From Limisphaerales bacterium (GTDB lineage Bacteria; Verrucomicrobiota; Verrucomicrobiia; Limisphaerales; UBA1100), in the NCBI GenBank assembly GCA_014382585.1, contig JACNJL010000059.1, positions 1 through 49,943 on the forward strand: 49,943 bases of DNA. Direction: 5' to 3'. The first letter of the stretch is position 1, and the number at the start of each line of letters is the position of its first letter. This document shows positions 31,912 through 40,620 of the stretch, in pieces. The position numbers were made by a program, and so were the translations under genes. The notes under the pieces were generated by a model, which was given only the letters and a program-made list of their open reading frames with translations, did not search any database and was not told the origin of the DNA.

Positions 31912-32790
31912 TTAATAAATCCACTCCGTGATTTCTCCTCCGTCATCCAACGTCGCACCGTGGCGGCGGAAGGCCCAGCACATGTAGCTGACGCTGACGA
32001 AGTACGAAGCGGGCACGCGATTGGCGGCGCAAATTTTTACTCCGAGCAAGGTGGTGTTGCCGCCGAAACCCATCGGGCCGATGCCGAGTTTGTTTGCGGT
32101 GGTGAGAATGTCTTTTTCCAGCGCAGCCAATTCGGCATTTTCATTTTCGTCATCAAGGTCGCGCAGGAATTGTGTTTTCGAAAGCTCATAGCCGGTGGCG
32201 CGATCGCCGCCGATGCACACGCCAAGGATGCCCGGGCCGCAGCCTTTGCCTTGAGCTTGTTGCACGGCATCGAGAATGACCTTGCGGCAGCCGTCGAGGT
32301 CGCGATTCGCGTTCAGCTTCGTGTTCGGCAGCGAGTATTGCGCACCAACGTTTTCGCAGCCGCCGCCTTTAAGCACGAGCCGCACGGTGACGCTTGCTTC
32401 ACGGGTTTGATGAAAATGAAAGGTGGGCGCGCCGGGGCCGATGTTGGTGCCGTCATTTTTACCGGTGAGCGAATCCACAGAATTTTGCCGAAGGAAACCG
32501 CGCTTCGTCGCTTCGGTGACCGCCGCGCGCGCGGTGTCGCCAAATTCCATTTGATCGTACCCCACCGGACAATCCACATAAAAAAGCACGCTGCCGGTAT
32601 CCTGACACAACGGCTGGGATTTCTCTTTGGCGAGCGCGATGTTGCGCTCAATGATTTCCATCGCGTTCTTGGCGATGGTATCCTGCTTTTCGTTTTCGAG
32701 CGCCGCGAGGATGGCGCGCTGCACGTCATCGGGAATCTCCGCCGATGTGCGGCGGATGATTTCGATCAGCGATTCAAACAGCGGACCCAT
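31912..32790 (-). CDS. class I fumarate hydratase, alpha (Fe-S) subunit
   Basis: 292 aa, the normal size for the separate N-terminal subunit. Cluster cysteines are seen in PLCQDTGS, GGGCENVGA and GCGPGILGVCIGG. GPGAPTFHFHQ and GFGGNTTLLGVKI are conserved around the active site. Its promoter-like TTGACA (32828-32823), 17-nt spacer and TAACGT (32805-32800) end 9 nt before the ATG. The coiled-coil membrane gene is divergent, with a mirrored promoter 20 nt away. Confidence 0.93.
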   Translation of the reverse strand: MGPLFESLIEIIRRTSAEIPDDVQRAILAALENEKQDTIAKNAMEIIERNIALAKEKSQPLCQDTGSVLFYVDCPVGYDQMEFGDTARAAVTEATKRGFLRQNSVDSLTGKNDGTNIGPGAPTFHFHQTREASVTVRLVLKGGGCENVGAQYSLPNTKLNANRDLDGCRKVILDAVQQAQGKGCGPGILGVCIGGDRATGYELSKTQFLRDLDDENENAELAALEKDILTTANKLGIGPMGFGGNTTLLGVKICAANRVPASYFVSVSYMCWAFRRHGATLDDGGEITEWIY

Positions 32791-32799
32791 TGCGGCAAC

Positions 32800-32828
32800 A
32801 CGTTAAAGCCCAGACGCGCCAGTGTCAA
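32800..32828 (-). promoter_or_regulatory. putative promoter of the fumarase operon
   Basis: Perfect TTGACA (32828-32823), 17-nt spacer, TAACGT (32805-32800), 9 nt from the ATG at 32790. Confidence 0.6.
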
Positions 32829-32845
32829 TCGGGGGACGGTTGGCG

Positions 32846-32874
32846 TTGACCTCGGCGCGGCAAGCGGGCAACGT
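32846..32874 (+). promoter_or_regulatory. putative promoter of the coiled-coil membrane protein gene
   Basis: TTGACC (32846-32851), 17-nt spacer, CAACGT (32869-32874), then 6 nt to a GTG at 32881 that directly precedes the ATG at 32884. Divergent to the fumarase promoter. Confidence 0.45.
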
Positions 32875-32883
32875 GCCGCCGTG

Positions 32884-33708
32884 ATGAGCAAGGGCCCCAA
32901 AAGCAAAGATGCAAAATCCAGCAAATCCAGCACGCCCAAGGCGTTGCCGTTGCCTGTGACCGTTCCGAAGTGGCCGTTCCTATTGGCGGACATTATTTTC
33001 ATTGGACTCGCCTATTGGATCAGCACGCTCATCGACGGCCCTGCGCAACAGTGGCACATCTCTAGCATTTTAGTGTGCGCCGGATTGGGCGCGGCGTTTG
33101 CAGTGGCGCCGTTTTATTTTGAGTATCGCGCGGAAGCCAAGGCGGTGGAGATTGCCCAGCTCACCACCGTGGCCAAGGAGGTCAACAACATGGAAACCGT
33201 GGCCGCTCAAATTTCCGAAGCCACCGCCAGCTGGAATGCTGTGCAGGAATCCTCCGGCCAAACCGCTCAGCTTGCAGAAGAGATTGCCGCCGGCATCGCC
33301 GCCACGGTGAAAGAGCATCACGAGTTTATGGCCAAGGCAGGCAATGACGAACACGCCACGCTGAAGCTCGAAGTGGAAAAACTGCGCCGCGCCGAACAGG
33401 ATTGGGCGTCGACACTGGTGGGCCAGCTCGATTTGATTTTTCGCCTCGAACGTTCAGCCGCTGCGTCCGGCAAAGAACCGTTTATGCAAACGATGGCCAC
33501 CTTCCAGGGCCAATGCCGCGAGCTCGCCAAACGCGTGGGCCTGGTGGCGTTTGAAGCGGACGCAGATGCTGCTTTTGACGCTGAACATCACGCCGTACTC
33601 GATAACGAGCCCAAGCCCACCGATGGCGACAAGGTCACCGAAACCCGCCTGCCCGGCATCCGCCTCCAAGGCCGGTTGATCCGCAAGCCGTTGGTGTCGG
33701 TAGCTTAA
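32884..33708 (+). CDS. membrane-anchored coiled-coil protein of unknown function
   Basis: 274 aa from ATG at 32884 (or GTG at 32881, which sits 6 nt after a -10-like box). A lysine/serine-rich N-terminus (SKGPKSKDAKSSKSSTP) is followed by two transmembrane helices at about 30-52 and 60-80. A long Ala/Glu-rich coiled coil follows (EIAQLTTVAKEVNNMETVAA, then LAEEIAAGIAATVKEHHEFM), and the tail ends in RLQGRLIRKPLVSVA. The design recalls methyl-accepting or RmuC-like proteins but no defining motif is present. The longer frame back to 31894 is antisense to fumarase. It converges on lpxA with a 4-nt stop overlap. Confidence 0.75.
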   Translation: MSKGPKSKDAKSSKSSTPKALPLPVTVPKWPFLLADIIFIGLAYWISTLIDGPAQQWHISSILVCAGLGAAFAVAPFYFEYRAEAKAVEIAQLTTVAKEVNNMETVAAQISEATASWNAVQESSGQTAQLAEEIAAGIAATVKEHHEFMAKAGNDEHATLKLEVEKLRRAEQDWASTLVGQLDLIFRLERSAAASGKEPFMQTMATFQGQCRELAKRVGLVAFEADADAAFDAEHHAVLDNEPKPTDGDKVTETRLPGIRLQGRLIRKPLVSVA

Positions 33709-34484
33709 TCCGATACGCTGGCTTTGCGGCTGGCGTGCGCGCATACGCCGCGATCACTCGCGACGATAAATTCCAAAAAATCCCCCGCTTGGGGCCCCAC
33801 GGTTTCTTTCAATAATTCCGCCGCCTTTTCGCCTTCCAAAAACACCCGGCGATAGCACGCCTTTAACATCGAGCGCTCCTGCGCTCCCACGCCCGCACGG
33901 CGAAGGCCAACGATGTTGAGGCCGCATAATTTGTTCACGCCGAACCCCATCGTGTAGGGCGGCAAATCCTGGCTCACCGCGGCGTTGCCTTGCATCATCG
34001 CCAGCGTCCCGATGCGCACGAATTGATGCACGGCGCAGTTGCCAGAAAGAAATACGCGATCGGCAATCACCGCGTGCCCGCCCACGAGCGCGCCATTGGC
34101 GAAAATGTTGTGGTCGCCCACCACGGCGTTGTGGCCCACATGACTGGCCGCCATAAAAAAATTGTGGCTGCCGATGATGGTGTCTTCTTCTGGCGAGTTG
34201 GATCGATGCAGCGTGACGTGCTCGCGAATCACATTGTCATCGCCAATGCGTAATCGCGTCGGTTCGCCCGTGTATTTCAAATCCTGCGGCGCATCGCCCA
34301 ACACTGCGCCGGCGTGGATGCGATTATTTTTGCCCAGCGTGATTTCGCCTGTGAGATGAATGTGAGGCCCAATGACGCAGTCCGCGCCCACCGTCACTCC
34401 GGAGTCAATGACGGTGTACGGTCCAACGGAGACGGTTTCGTGCAGCTCGGCTTTGGGGTCGATGATAGCGGTGGGATGAATCAT
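33705..34484 (-). CDS. lpxA: UDP-N-acetylglucosamine acyltransferase
   Basis: 259 aa from ATG at 34484 (MIHPTAIIDPKAELHETVSV), matching the usual ~262. Hexapeptide repeats form the left-handed helix, and the catalytic histidine lies in AASHVGHNAVVGDH; the C-terminal helical domain (RAGVGAQERSMLKACYRRVF) is present. It starts lipid A synthesis by adding a hydroxyacyl chain to UDP-GlcNAc, so the organism makes LPS. The longer frame from 34520 begins in the intergenic repeat. The rest of the lpx set is not adjacent. Confidence 0.94.
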   Translation of the reverse strand: MIHPTAIIDPKAELHETVSVGPYTVIDSGVTVGADCVIGPHIHLTGEITLGKNNRIHAGAVLGDAPQDLKYTGEPTRLRIGDDNVIREHVTLHRSNSPEEDTIIGSHNFFMAASHVGHNAVVGDHNIFANGALVGGHAVIADRVFLSGNCAVHQFVRIGTLAMMQGNAAVSQDLPPYTMGFGVNKLCGLNIVGLRRAGVGAQERSMLKACYRRVFLEGEKAAELLKETVGPQAGDFLEFIVASDRGVCAHASRKASVSD

Positions 34485-34491
34485 AAGAATG

Positions 34492-34618
34492 GTTGGGAAT
34501 GACCAATGACCAAAATCCAATACCCAAGGAATGCCCCAATCCCAAGCCCCAAATTAGATTATTGAAAGTTGGGCATTGGGGTTTCCTTGGTCTTTGGGCC
34601 TTGGTTGTTGGAACCCGG
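34492..34618. repeat. dispersed intergenic repeat, copy 3, with imperfect inverted halves
   Basis: CCAAGGAATGCCCCAATCCC and the later TTGGGCATTGGGGTTTCCTT are near-complementary over about 22 nt with a few mismatches. The edges read AATGACCAATGACCAAA and GGCCTTGGTTGTTGG. Same style as 457-546 and 8757-8878. It fills the gap between radC and lpxA. Confidence 0.75.
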
Positions 34619-35329
34619 TTATTTGTAAATGTACCCGTGCTCTTTCAGAGAAAAATAATCGCGCGCGCGGTCGGTGGTGCGTTGGCCGAGGATGACGTGG
34701 TCGAGCACTTCGATTTTTAAAAGTTGCCCGGCGCGCACGAGATCGCGGGTGACGGTGATGTCCGCTTTGGACGGTGTGGGGTCGCCGCTGGGATGATTGT
34801 GGACGAGGATGACGGCGGAGGCATTGGCGGCCACGGCGTGGCGGAAGACGTCGCGGGGGTGGACGATGGCGGCGTCGAGTGTGCCGTTGGAGAGATGCAC
34901 TTTGCGAATGAGGCGGCGGCGAGTGTTGACGAAGATGGCATAAAAATGTTCGACCTCGTAAGGGCGGCACTCTTCGCGCAAAAGTTCTGCAACGGAATCC
35001 GGCGTGTCGAGCACCGGCGCGGATTCTCGAATCTCCGCTGCCATCCGACGCGCGAGGGTAAAGGCGCTTTGCAGCGCGATGGCTTTGTCGCGGCCGATGC
35101 CTTTGATGGTTTGCAATTCCTCCAGCGTGGCTTGGGAAAGGGCACTAAGGGTCCCAAATTGGTGGACCAATTCTGTGCCCACATCCACTGCTGATTTTCC
35201 CTGCAGACCGGTGCGCAAAAGAATGGCGATGAGTTCCGCATCGGAAAGCGCGTCCGGCCCCAGCTCGGCCAATCGTTCACGCGGACGCTCGCGGTTTGGT
35301 AAATCTTTGATGCGCGTGGCAAGAGTCAT
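34619..35329 (-). CDS. radC: RadC-family JAB-domain protein
   Basis: 236 aa. The N-terminal helix-hairpin-helix region (LPNRERPRERLAELGPDALS, then TIKGIGRDKAIAL) precedes the JAB1/MPN metal site HNHPSGDPTPSKAD. RadC was first linked to DNA repair, but its biochemical role is unsettled. A promoter-like TTGCAG (35363-35358), 16-nt spacer and CATTCT (35341-35336) end exactly 6 nt before the ATG. It appears to be transcribed alone. Confidence 0.93.
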   Translation of the reverse strand: MTLATRIKDLPNRERPRERLAELGPDALSDAELIAILLRTGLQGKSAVDVGTELVHQFGTLSALSQATLEELQTIKGIGRDKAIALQSAFTLARRMAAEIRESAPVLDTPDSVAELLREECRPYEVEHFYAIFVNTRRRLIRKVHLSNGTLDAAIVHPRDVFRHAVAANASAVILVHNHPSGDPTPSKADITVTRDLVRAGQLLKIEVLDHVILGQRTTDRARDYFSLKEHGYIYK

Positions 35330-35396
35330 TAGGAGAGAATGATCCTGTTTTTATATTCTGCAAGGGTTTTTTGGTAAGGACACGCGCTGCGCGTCT
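35330..35396. other. short intergenic stretch with GC palindrome
   Basis: Contains the radC promoter and GACACGCGCTGCGCGTCTC, whose core ACGCGC/GCGCGT-like halves are self-complementary. Likely the hflX 3' hairpin or another extragenic repeat. Confidence 0.4.
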
Positions 35397-36668
35397 CTAC
35401 CGAGTAAAGCGGGCGAACTCCGCTTGGGCGTGTTCGGGGATGCGGGCTTTGAGGTGGACGGTGTCGCCTTCGTAGCTTTCCTCATCCACTTGGCCCAGCG
35501 CGCGGATGCGGGCAAGCGTGGCCCCATCGCTGGCAGGAACTTGCAACTCAAGGCACGGACGAATTGGCCGCAGCATTATGCCCAGCTCGGCTTGGAGGTC
35601 ATCAAGCCCTTCGCCGGTTTTGGCGGAAACGCACACCGCGTGCGGGTATTCGGACAACCAATGGAGGTTGCCGTTGCGTTCGGGGAGTTGATCGATTTTG
35701 TTGAAGACCATCAGTGTCGGCTTGTCGTCCGCAGCAATTTCCTTGAGCACTTCGTTGACTGAATTAATTTGGTCGGCGGCTGACTCGCTGGAAACATCGA
35801 CCACATGCAACAGCAAATCCGCTTCGACCACTTCCTCGAGCGTGGCTTTGAATGATTCCACGAGTTGATGTGGCAACTTGCGGATGAAGCCGACGGTATC
35901 GCTGAGCAGCGCGTTTTGATTGGTCGGCAAATTGATGCGGCGCGTGGTGGGATCGAGCGTGGCGAAGAGCTTGTCCTCGGCCAACACCTCCGCGCCGGTG
36001 AGCGCGTTGAGTAGCGTAGATTTGCCGGCGTTCGTATACCCGACGATGGACGCAAGCGGCCATTGACTGCGCTGGCGGCCTTGGCGTTGGGTTGAGCGCA
36101 CGCGTTTGACCTCCTTCAAATCGCGCCGCAATTTGGAAATGCGTTCCTGAATGCGGCGGCGATCCACCTCGAGCTGGCTCTCGCCGTCGCCCCGCATTCC
36201 GATGCCGCCTTTCTGCCGCGAAAGGTGCGTCCACAATCCCGTGAGCCTCGGCAGAATATGCTGCAGTTGCGCCATTTCGATTTGCATCCTGCCTTCCCGC
36301 GTGCGGGCGCGTTGGGCGAAGATGTCGAGGATGAGGGCAGTGCGATCGAGTACTTTGCAGTCAAACACACGCTCGAGGTTGCGCGTTTGGGCGGGTGAAA
36401 GTTCATCATCAAAAATGACGGTGTCGACGTCCCCGAGTTTGCATTCCTCTGCAAATTCCGCCGCCTTGCCTTTGCCAATGTAAGTGGCGGCGTGTGGGCG
36501 GTCGAGGCGTTGGGTGCCTTCGCCGATGATTTTCGCTCCTGCGGTACTGGCGAGCTCGGCTAATTCGGCCATCGTTTCGGCGAGGTCCGCGCCGTTGCGT
36601 TTGCTCAGTTCTGCGCCAATGAGAAAGACTCGTTCGGTGGCTCCAACTTGTTCCGCGAGGGCTTTCAC
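35397..36668 (-). CDS. hflX: GTPase HflX
   Basis: 423 aa. An N-terminal HflX domain (KIIGEGTQRLDRPHAATYIG) and a coiled linker (RQKGGIGMRGDGESQLEVDR) precede the G domain with GYTNAGKST (G1), DTVGF (G3) and FNKIDQ (G4). HflX splits stalled ribosomes, particularly after stress. The ATG overlaps the miaA stop by 4 nt, so it is the last gene of the dnaN-lspA-miaA-hflX run. The miaA-hflX pairing also occurs in Proteobacteria. Confidence 0.95.
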   Translation of the reverse strand: MKALAEQVGATERVFLIGAELSKRNGADLAETMAELAELASTAGAKIIGEGTQRLDRPHAATYIGKGKAAEFAEECKLGDVDTVIFDDELSPAQTRNLERVFDCKVLDRTALILDIFAQRARTREGRMQIEMAQLQHILPRLTGLWTHLSRQKGGIGMRGDGESQLEVDRRRIQERISKLRRDLKEVKRVRSTQRQGRQRSQWPLASIVGYTNAGKSTLLNALTGAEVLAEDKLFATLDPTTRRINLPTNQNALLSDTVGFIRKLPHQLVESFKATLEEVVEADLLLHVVDVSSESAADQINSVNEVLKEIAADDKPTLMVFNKIDQLPERNGNLHWLSEYPHAVCVSAKTGEGLDDLQAELGIMLRPIRPCLELQVPASDGATLARIRALGQVDEESYEGDTVHLKARIPEHAQAEFARFTR

Positions 36669-37549
36669 TTGAGTTGATCAATCAAACGTTGCGCTGTTTC
36701 CGCCGCCGCCTCGTTGGCGGGCACGGTCAGCGTTTGTGCTCCGTGCAGTTTGCGAAACCACGTCATTTGTCTGCGGGCGAATTGCCATGTGCGTGACTTA
36801 ACCAACGCGACGGTTTCCGGCAAGCCTTGTTCGCCGTTAAGGTGCCCAATAACCTGTCGATATCCGAGGGCTTGTTGCGCGACAGGATTGCCCTCCAGCG
36901 CTGAGCGCAGCGAACAAGTTTCTTCGACCAATCCGGCGGCAAACATCGCATCCACGCGGACATCGATGCGATGCCGCAAATCTTTGCGATCCCTTTCGAG
37001 CAGGAAAAAATTTGGTGGCACCTGGCCCGTCCATTCTGCGCGCTGTTCGGAAAACGGTTTGCCGGTGAGGCGAATGACTTCAACTGCACGCACCACGCGT
37101 CTTCGGTTTTGGCGATCGATGGTCGCGTGTGTGGCGGGGTCGCGCTCAAGCAATTCGGCCACGAGGGTTTCTAAATCCTCCTCTTCCAACGCTGTCCGCA
37201 GTGGTGCGTTCGCTTGCGGCGCTTCGCCCAACCCTTCAAGCCACGCGCTGAAATACAATCCGGTTCCGCCACAAAAAATTGGACTCTTTATTTTTTCGAT
37301 GATTGTTTCTGTCCGCGTCACAAAACTTGCGGCATCGAAGGATTCGGTTAAATCAAGTATGTCGATGTGATGATGCAGGACGCGCGCAGTTTCTTCTGCG
37401 GAGGGCTTGGCCGTCCCGAGATTCAGACCCCGGTAAACTTGCATTGAATCGACGGAAATAATTTCTCCGTTTTTCTGTTGGGCCACCTCAAGCGCCACGG
37501 CGGATTTCCCGCTGGCGGTGGGGCCCGCGATGAAGACGGGTGCGCCCAT
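36665..37549 (-). CDS. miaA: tRNA dimethylallyltransferase
   Basis: 294 aa. The P-loop GPTASGKSAVALEVA near residue 9, SVDSMQVYRGLNLGTAKP and the QTWQF-like KSRTWQFARRQMTWF tail identify MiaA, which adds the isopentenyl group to A37 of tRNAs reading UNN codons. It starts 3 nt after the lspA stop and overlaps hflX by 4 nt. Complete and ordinary. Confidence 0.95.
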   Translation of the reverse strand: MGAPVFIAGPTASGKSAVALEVAQQKNGEIISVDSMQVYRGLNLGTAKPSAEETARVLHHHIDILDLTESFDAASFVTRTETIIEKIKSPIFCGGTGLYFSAWLEGLGEAPQANAPLRTALEEEDLETLVAELLERDPATHATIDRQNRRRVVRAVEVIRLTGKPFSEQRAEWTGQVPPNFFLLERDRKDLRHRIDVRVDAMFAAGLVEETCSLRSALEGNPVAQQALGYRQVIGHLNGEQGLPETVALVKSRTWQFARRQMTWFRKLHGAQTLTVPANEAAAETAQRLIDQLK

Positions 37550-37552
37550 CGA

Positions 37553-38113
37553 TTAGGATTCCTTTGCGGTTTCCTCTTTTTCCTCTTCGTCCGGCGTTCC
37601 CTCGCGCCAGGCAAGGAGGAAGAGTAATCCCACTCCGACACAAATGCCCATATCCGCGATGTTGAACGCCGGGTATCCCAGCGGCGTGCCATCGCTGCGG
37701 ATGATATAAAATCTAATAAAATCGATCACGTGTTGGTATGCCACACGATCGATGAGATTGCCAAGGATGCCGCCGATAAGTAGGCCGAATGCGAGCTTTC
37801 CGGTGGAGGTGTGGGTTTCAAAATGATAGCGAAACTTGATGAGCGCAATCAGTGCGACCGCCGAAAGCGCGGCAAGCGGGAGACTGCTTCCCTCAAACAT
37901 ACTCCATGCGGCGCCGGTGTTTTGCCAATTCACAAAGCGAAAAAATCCTTCAATCACTTCCTTTGTTTCTCCTGTGCCGAGTGCGCGGATGACCAACTGT
38001 TTTGAAATTTGATCTGCCGCCAACACGATGGCGGCCGTGATGAGGATGCGTTTTTCCTCAATGAACGGAACGGAGCCGCCGGTGGATTGCCGGTCTGCCG
38101 TGGGGGTTTCCAT
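37553..38113 (-). CDS. lspA: lipoprotein signal peptidase (signal peptidase II)
   Basis: 186 aa with four hydrophobic helices. The catalytic aspartates lie in GNLIDRVAYQHVIDFI and AFNIADMGICVG. It cleaves prolipoproteins after lipid attachment at the inner membrane, and would process lipoproteins such as those at 10276-11039. The C-terminus has a charged tail (EGTPDEEEKEETAKES) beyond the normal end. It begins 5 nt after the dnaN stop. Confidence 0.94.
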   Translation of the reverse strand: METPTADRQSTGGSVPFIEEKRILITAAIVLAADQISKQLVIRALGTGETKEVIEGFFRFVNWQNTGAAWSMFEGSSLPLAALSAVALIALIKFRYHFETHTSTGKLAFGLLIGGILGNLIDRVAYQHVIDFIRFYIIRSDGTPLGYPAFNIADMGICVGVGLLFLLAWREGTPDEEEKEETAKES

Positions 38114-38118
38114 TTTGG

Positions 38119-39225
38119 CTAGTGATGCGTGCGCATCGGCATCAAAACGTAAAGGAAGGGCGTGTTGCTCTTGAGCACGCCGGGGCTGAGGCTGTCGGTG
38201 AGTTCAAAAAACACTTCGTCCCCTTCGAGCACCTTGAGGGGATCCATCAAGAACGTGGGGTTAAAGGCGACTTCGATTTCCGGGCCTTTGTATTTGATGG
38301 CGATGGATTCACGCCCGGATCCCACGTCGGGTGTGTTCGCGGTGATGGCGAGTGTGTCGTTGGCAAACGTTAGCTTTACGGAATTCGCTTTGTCGCTGGT
38401 GATTTGGTCCGCCCGCCGCAATGCGTGGTGGAGCTCCTCCTTGCCGAGCGTGATCCGTTCCTTGAATTCGGCGGGAATAACCTGTTTGAAATTTGGATAA
38501 TTTCCTTCCACCAATTTGCTGTGTAATCTGATCGCTTCGCCGCCGTCCTGCGGGAGTGTGAATTCCACGTGCGTGTCTCCGAGGCGGATTTCCACTTCGC
38601 CCGTGCTTTGCAGTAGCCGTTGCAATTCGGCCACCGCTTTGTTGGGTACGATGAATGCCGCGTCGGTGCCGCCGTTGATTTCCTCTTCCACGAGCGCAAG
38701 TCGCCTTCCGTCCGTGGCCACCAGCGTAAGCCGTTCTTCGCTTATGACGATGTTGATTCCGTTAAGCACGTGGCGCGATTCATCGGTACTCACGGCGTAT
38801 CCGGTTTTGCGAATCATCTCCTTGAATTTCGCCTGCTCCACTTTGATTGTTTCGCTCTTTTTAAATTTCGCTTGCTGTGGATATTCATCCGCTCCAATGC
38901 CGTTGAGCTTGTACTTCGATGCGCCGGCTTGAACCGTGGCCACCTCTTTTTCGCTTACCTCGATGTCAATTTCGTTCGCCTCAATTTCGCGCACCAATCC
39001 GAAGAGCCGTTTGGCGGGCATCGAGGTTGCTCCTTCGCGGTCGACCGTGGCGGGCACCGAGGCGTGCACGCTCACCTCAAGATCTGTGGCGCGCAGTTCC
39101 AGTCGTTTGGCTCCGGCGACGAGCAGTACGTTTGAAAGAATGGGAAGTGTGGACCGAGCGCCCACCACATTTTGGACGGCCTGCAATCCGCTGGCGAGGT
39201 CTTCCTTGGTTACCGAGATTTTCAC
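38119..39225 (-). CDS. dnaN: DNA polymerase III sliding clamp (beta subunit)
   Basis: 368 aa, normal for DnaN. Recognisable blocks include SALPILSNVLL-like GARSTLPILSNVLLVAG, TDLEVSVHASVPA, ATDGRRLALVEEE and the C-terminal VLMPMRTH. The GTG at 39225 is the start. dnaA and recF, the usual neighbours, are absent; lspA, miaA and hflX follow within a few bases. The 190-nt upstream region contains a DnaA-box-like TTATCCACG. Confidence 0.95.
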   Translation of the reverse strand: MKISVTKEDLASGLQAVQNVVGARSTLPILSNVLLVAGAKRLELRATDLEVSVHASVPATVDREGATSMPAKRLFGLVREIEANEIDIEVSEKEVATVQAGASKYKLNGIGADEYPQQAKFKKSETIKVEQAKFKEMIRKTGYAVSTDESRHVLNGINIVISEERLTLVATDGRRLALVEEEINGGTDAAFIVPNKAVAELQRLLQSTGEVEIRLGDTHVEFTLPQDGGEAIRLHSKLVEGNYPNFKQVIPAEFKERITLGKEELHHALRRADQITSDKANSVKLTFANDTLAITANTPDVGSGRESIAIKYKGPEIEVAFNPTFLMDPLKVLEGDEVFFELTDSLSPGVLKSNTPFLYVLMPMRTHH

Positions 39226-39418
39226 AAAGGCTAATTAGATGAATGTTTCAAACAGTATCACACTATTATTAAGGGCCGTGGATAAGGCCAACAACTTGCG
39301 GAGTAAAGGCGGAGCGGCAGGAAAAAGCCAGAAATTTCGGCAAAGAGCAGGGGATAAAAATGGTGGCAAAAACCGGCAAGTCGGAAAAGCAGGGGGAAAA
39401 AGAGTTGATGGGCAAAAA
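39226..39418. other. dnaN upstream region
   Basis: 193 nt without a gene. On the minus strand it has TTATCCACG (39285-39277, one mismatch to the DnaA box TTATNCACA), followed by AT-rich TTAATAATAGTGTGATACTG. A TAATTA ends 6 nt before the GTG but no -35 fits. A single box does not make an origin. Confidence 0.4.
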
Positions 39419-40591
39419 TCATCGAGTGATTCCCATCTTATTAGCAGAACGACAACGCTCGATAACGAGCGGGATAATTTCACACGCTGCGGCAATTTCA
39501 TCAGGGGAAGTTTCACGCCCCAGGGAAAGGCGCACCAACGCATTGGCCGCGGCCGCGGGGGCGCCCATTGCCAGAGCCACGTGAGAAGGGGTGACCGAAC
39601 CGCTGGCGCATGCCGAGCCGGCAGAGGCGCAAAGCCCTTCCAAATCGAGGCCGCTTAACAGGGCAATGCTATCAGTGTTTTCAACGGTAAAAGAAATAGT
39701 GTTGGGCAAACGCATGGCCGGATCGCGATCGCCAAGGAACGAGGCGCCGTCGGAGGCGTCCACCATATCAATCAAATTAGCAGCAAGCGGGGCGAGCGAT
39801 TCCATAGGGAAAACAGGGTTTGGAAAAAAGCGGACAATCGCTTCCGCGAGGCCGATGATGCCGGGGAGATTCTCGGTGCCGGCGCGGCGTTCGTTTTCGT
39901 GCGGGGCGCCGTGGACGATGGGATCGGGCAACAAAGGAGATTTTGCGTAAAGCAGTCCTGCGCCATTGGGGCCGTGAAATTTATGGGCGCACACGGAAAC
40001 CAAATCCGCATTGAAATCCGCAATGCCGCCGAGCGGGATTTTGCCAAAACACTGGACGGCGTCCGTGTGGAAAACCACGCCTTTATTCGCGCACAATTCA
40101 CCAATTTCCGCAACCGGTTGCAGCGTGCCCACCTCGTTATTGGCGGCCATAATGCTGACCAAAACCGTATCGGGCCGAATCGCCTCGCGGACAGATTCCA
40201 CCGACACGCGGCCCGCGGAATCCACGGGCAGAAAAGAGACCTCGAAACCCTCGTTATTCGCAAGATATTCACAGGGTTGCAGCACCGCGTGATGTTCCAC
40301 AGCGGAGGTGATGATGTGCCGGCCTTTATCGCGTAGTTGGCGCGCCATCCCGTGCAAAGCGAGGTTGGTGCTTTCGCTGCCGCCGCTGGTGAAAATGATT
40401 TCGCTGGGCTTACACTTCAGCGTGGCGGCGACGCGATCGCGCGCGTCATCGAGCAACGACCGGGCGCGCTGCCCCACGTGATGCACGCTGGAAGGATTGC
40501 CCCAAACCTCATCGAAGATCGGCAGCATCGCCGCACGCACGTCAGCATCCAGCGGCGTGGTGGCGTTGTAATCCAAATAAATCGTGCGCAC
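39419..40591 (-). CDS. cysteine desulfurase (NifS/IscS family), canonical
   Basis: 390 aa from GTG at 40591. All key positions are present: SGGSESTNLA, EHHAV with the substrate histidine, MAANNEVGTLQ, DAVQ, the PLP lysine Lys204 in CAHKFHGPNG, and the persulfide cysteine in SAGSACASG. It takes sulfur from cysteine for Fe-S clusters and thiolated tRNA. It probably is the working desulfurase, in contrast to the lysine-less paralogue at 27090-28214. A -10-like TAAACA ends 6 nt before the start, divergent to uppP. No iscU/sufU follows. Confidence 0.94.
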   Translation of the reverse strand: MRTIYLDYNATTPLDADVRAAMLPIFDEVWGNPSSVHHVGQRARSLLDDARDRVAATLKCKPSEIIFTSGGSESTNLALHGMARQLRDKGRHIITSAVEHHAVLQPCEYLANNEGFEVSFLPVDSAGRVSVESVREAIRPDTVLVSIMAANNEVGTLQPVAEIGELCANKGVVFHTDAVQCFGKIPLGGIADFNADLVSVCAHKFHGPNGAGLLYAKSPLLPDPIVHGAPHENERRAGTENLPGIIGLAEAIVRFFPNPVFPMESLAPLAANLIDMVDASDGASFLGDRDPAMRLPNTISFTVENTDSIALLSGLDLEGLCASAGSACASGSVTPSHVALAMGAPAAAANALVRLSLGRETSPDEIAAACEIIPLVIERCRSANKMGITR

Positions 40592-40620
40592 GCCCCGTGT
40601 TTACTCCATACTCGCAGCCG

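Noticed and set aside
31894-32883. Long plus-strand frame (604 codons) including fumarase antisense sequence
   Set aside because: The first 330 codons lie opposite the well-supported fumarase genes; only the part from 32884 looks like a protein.
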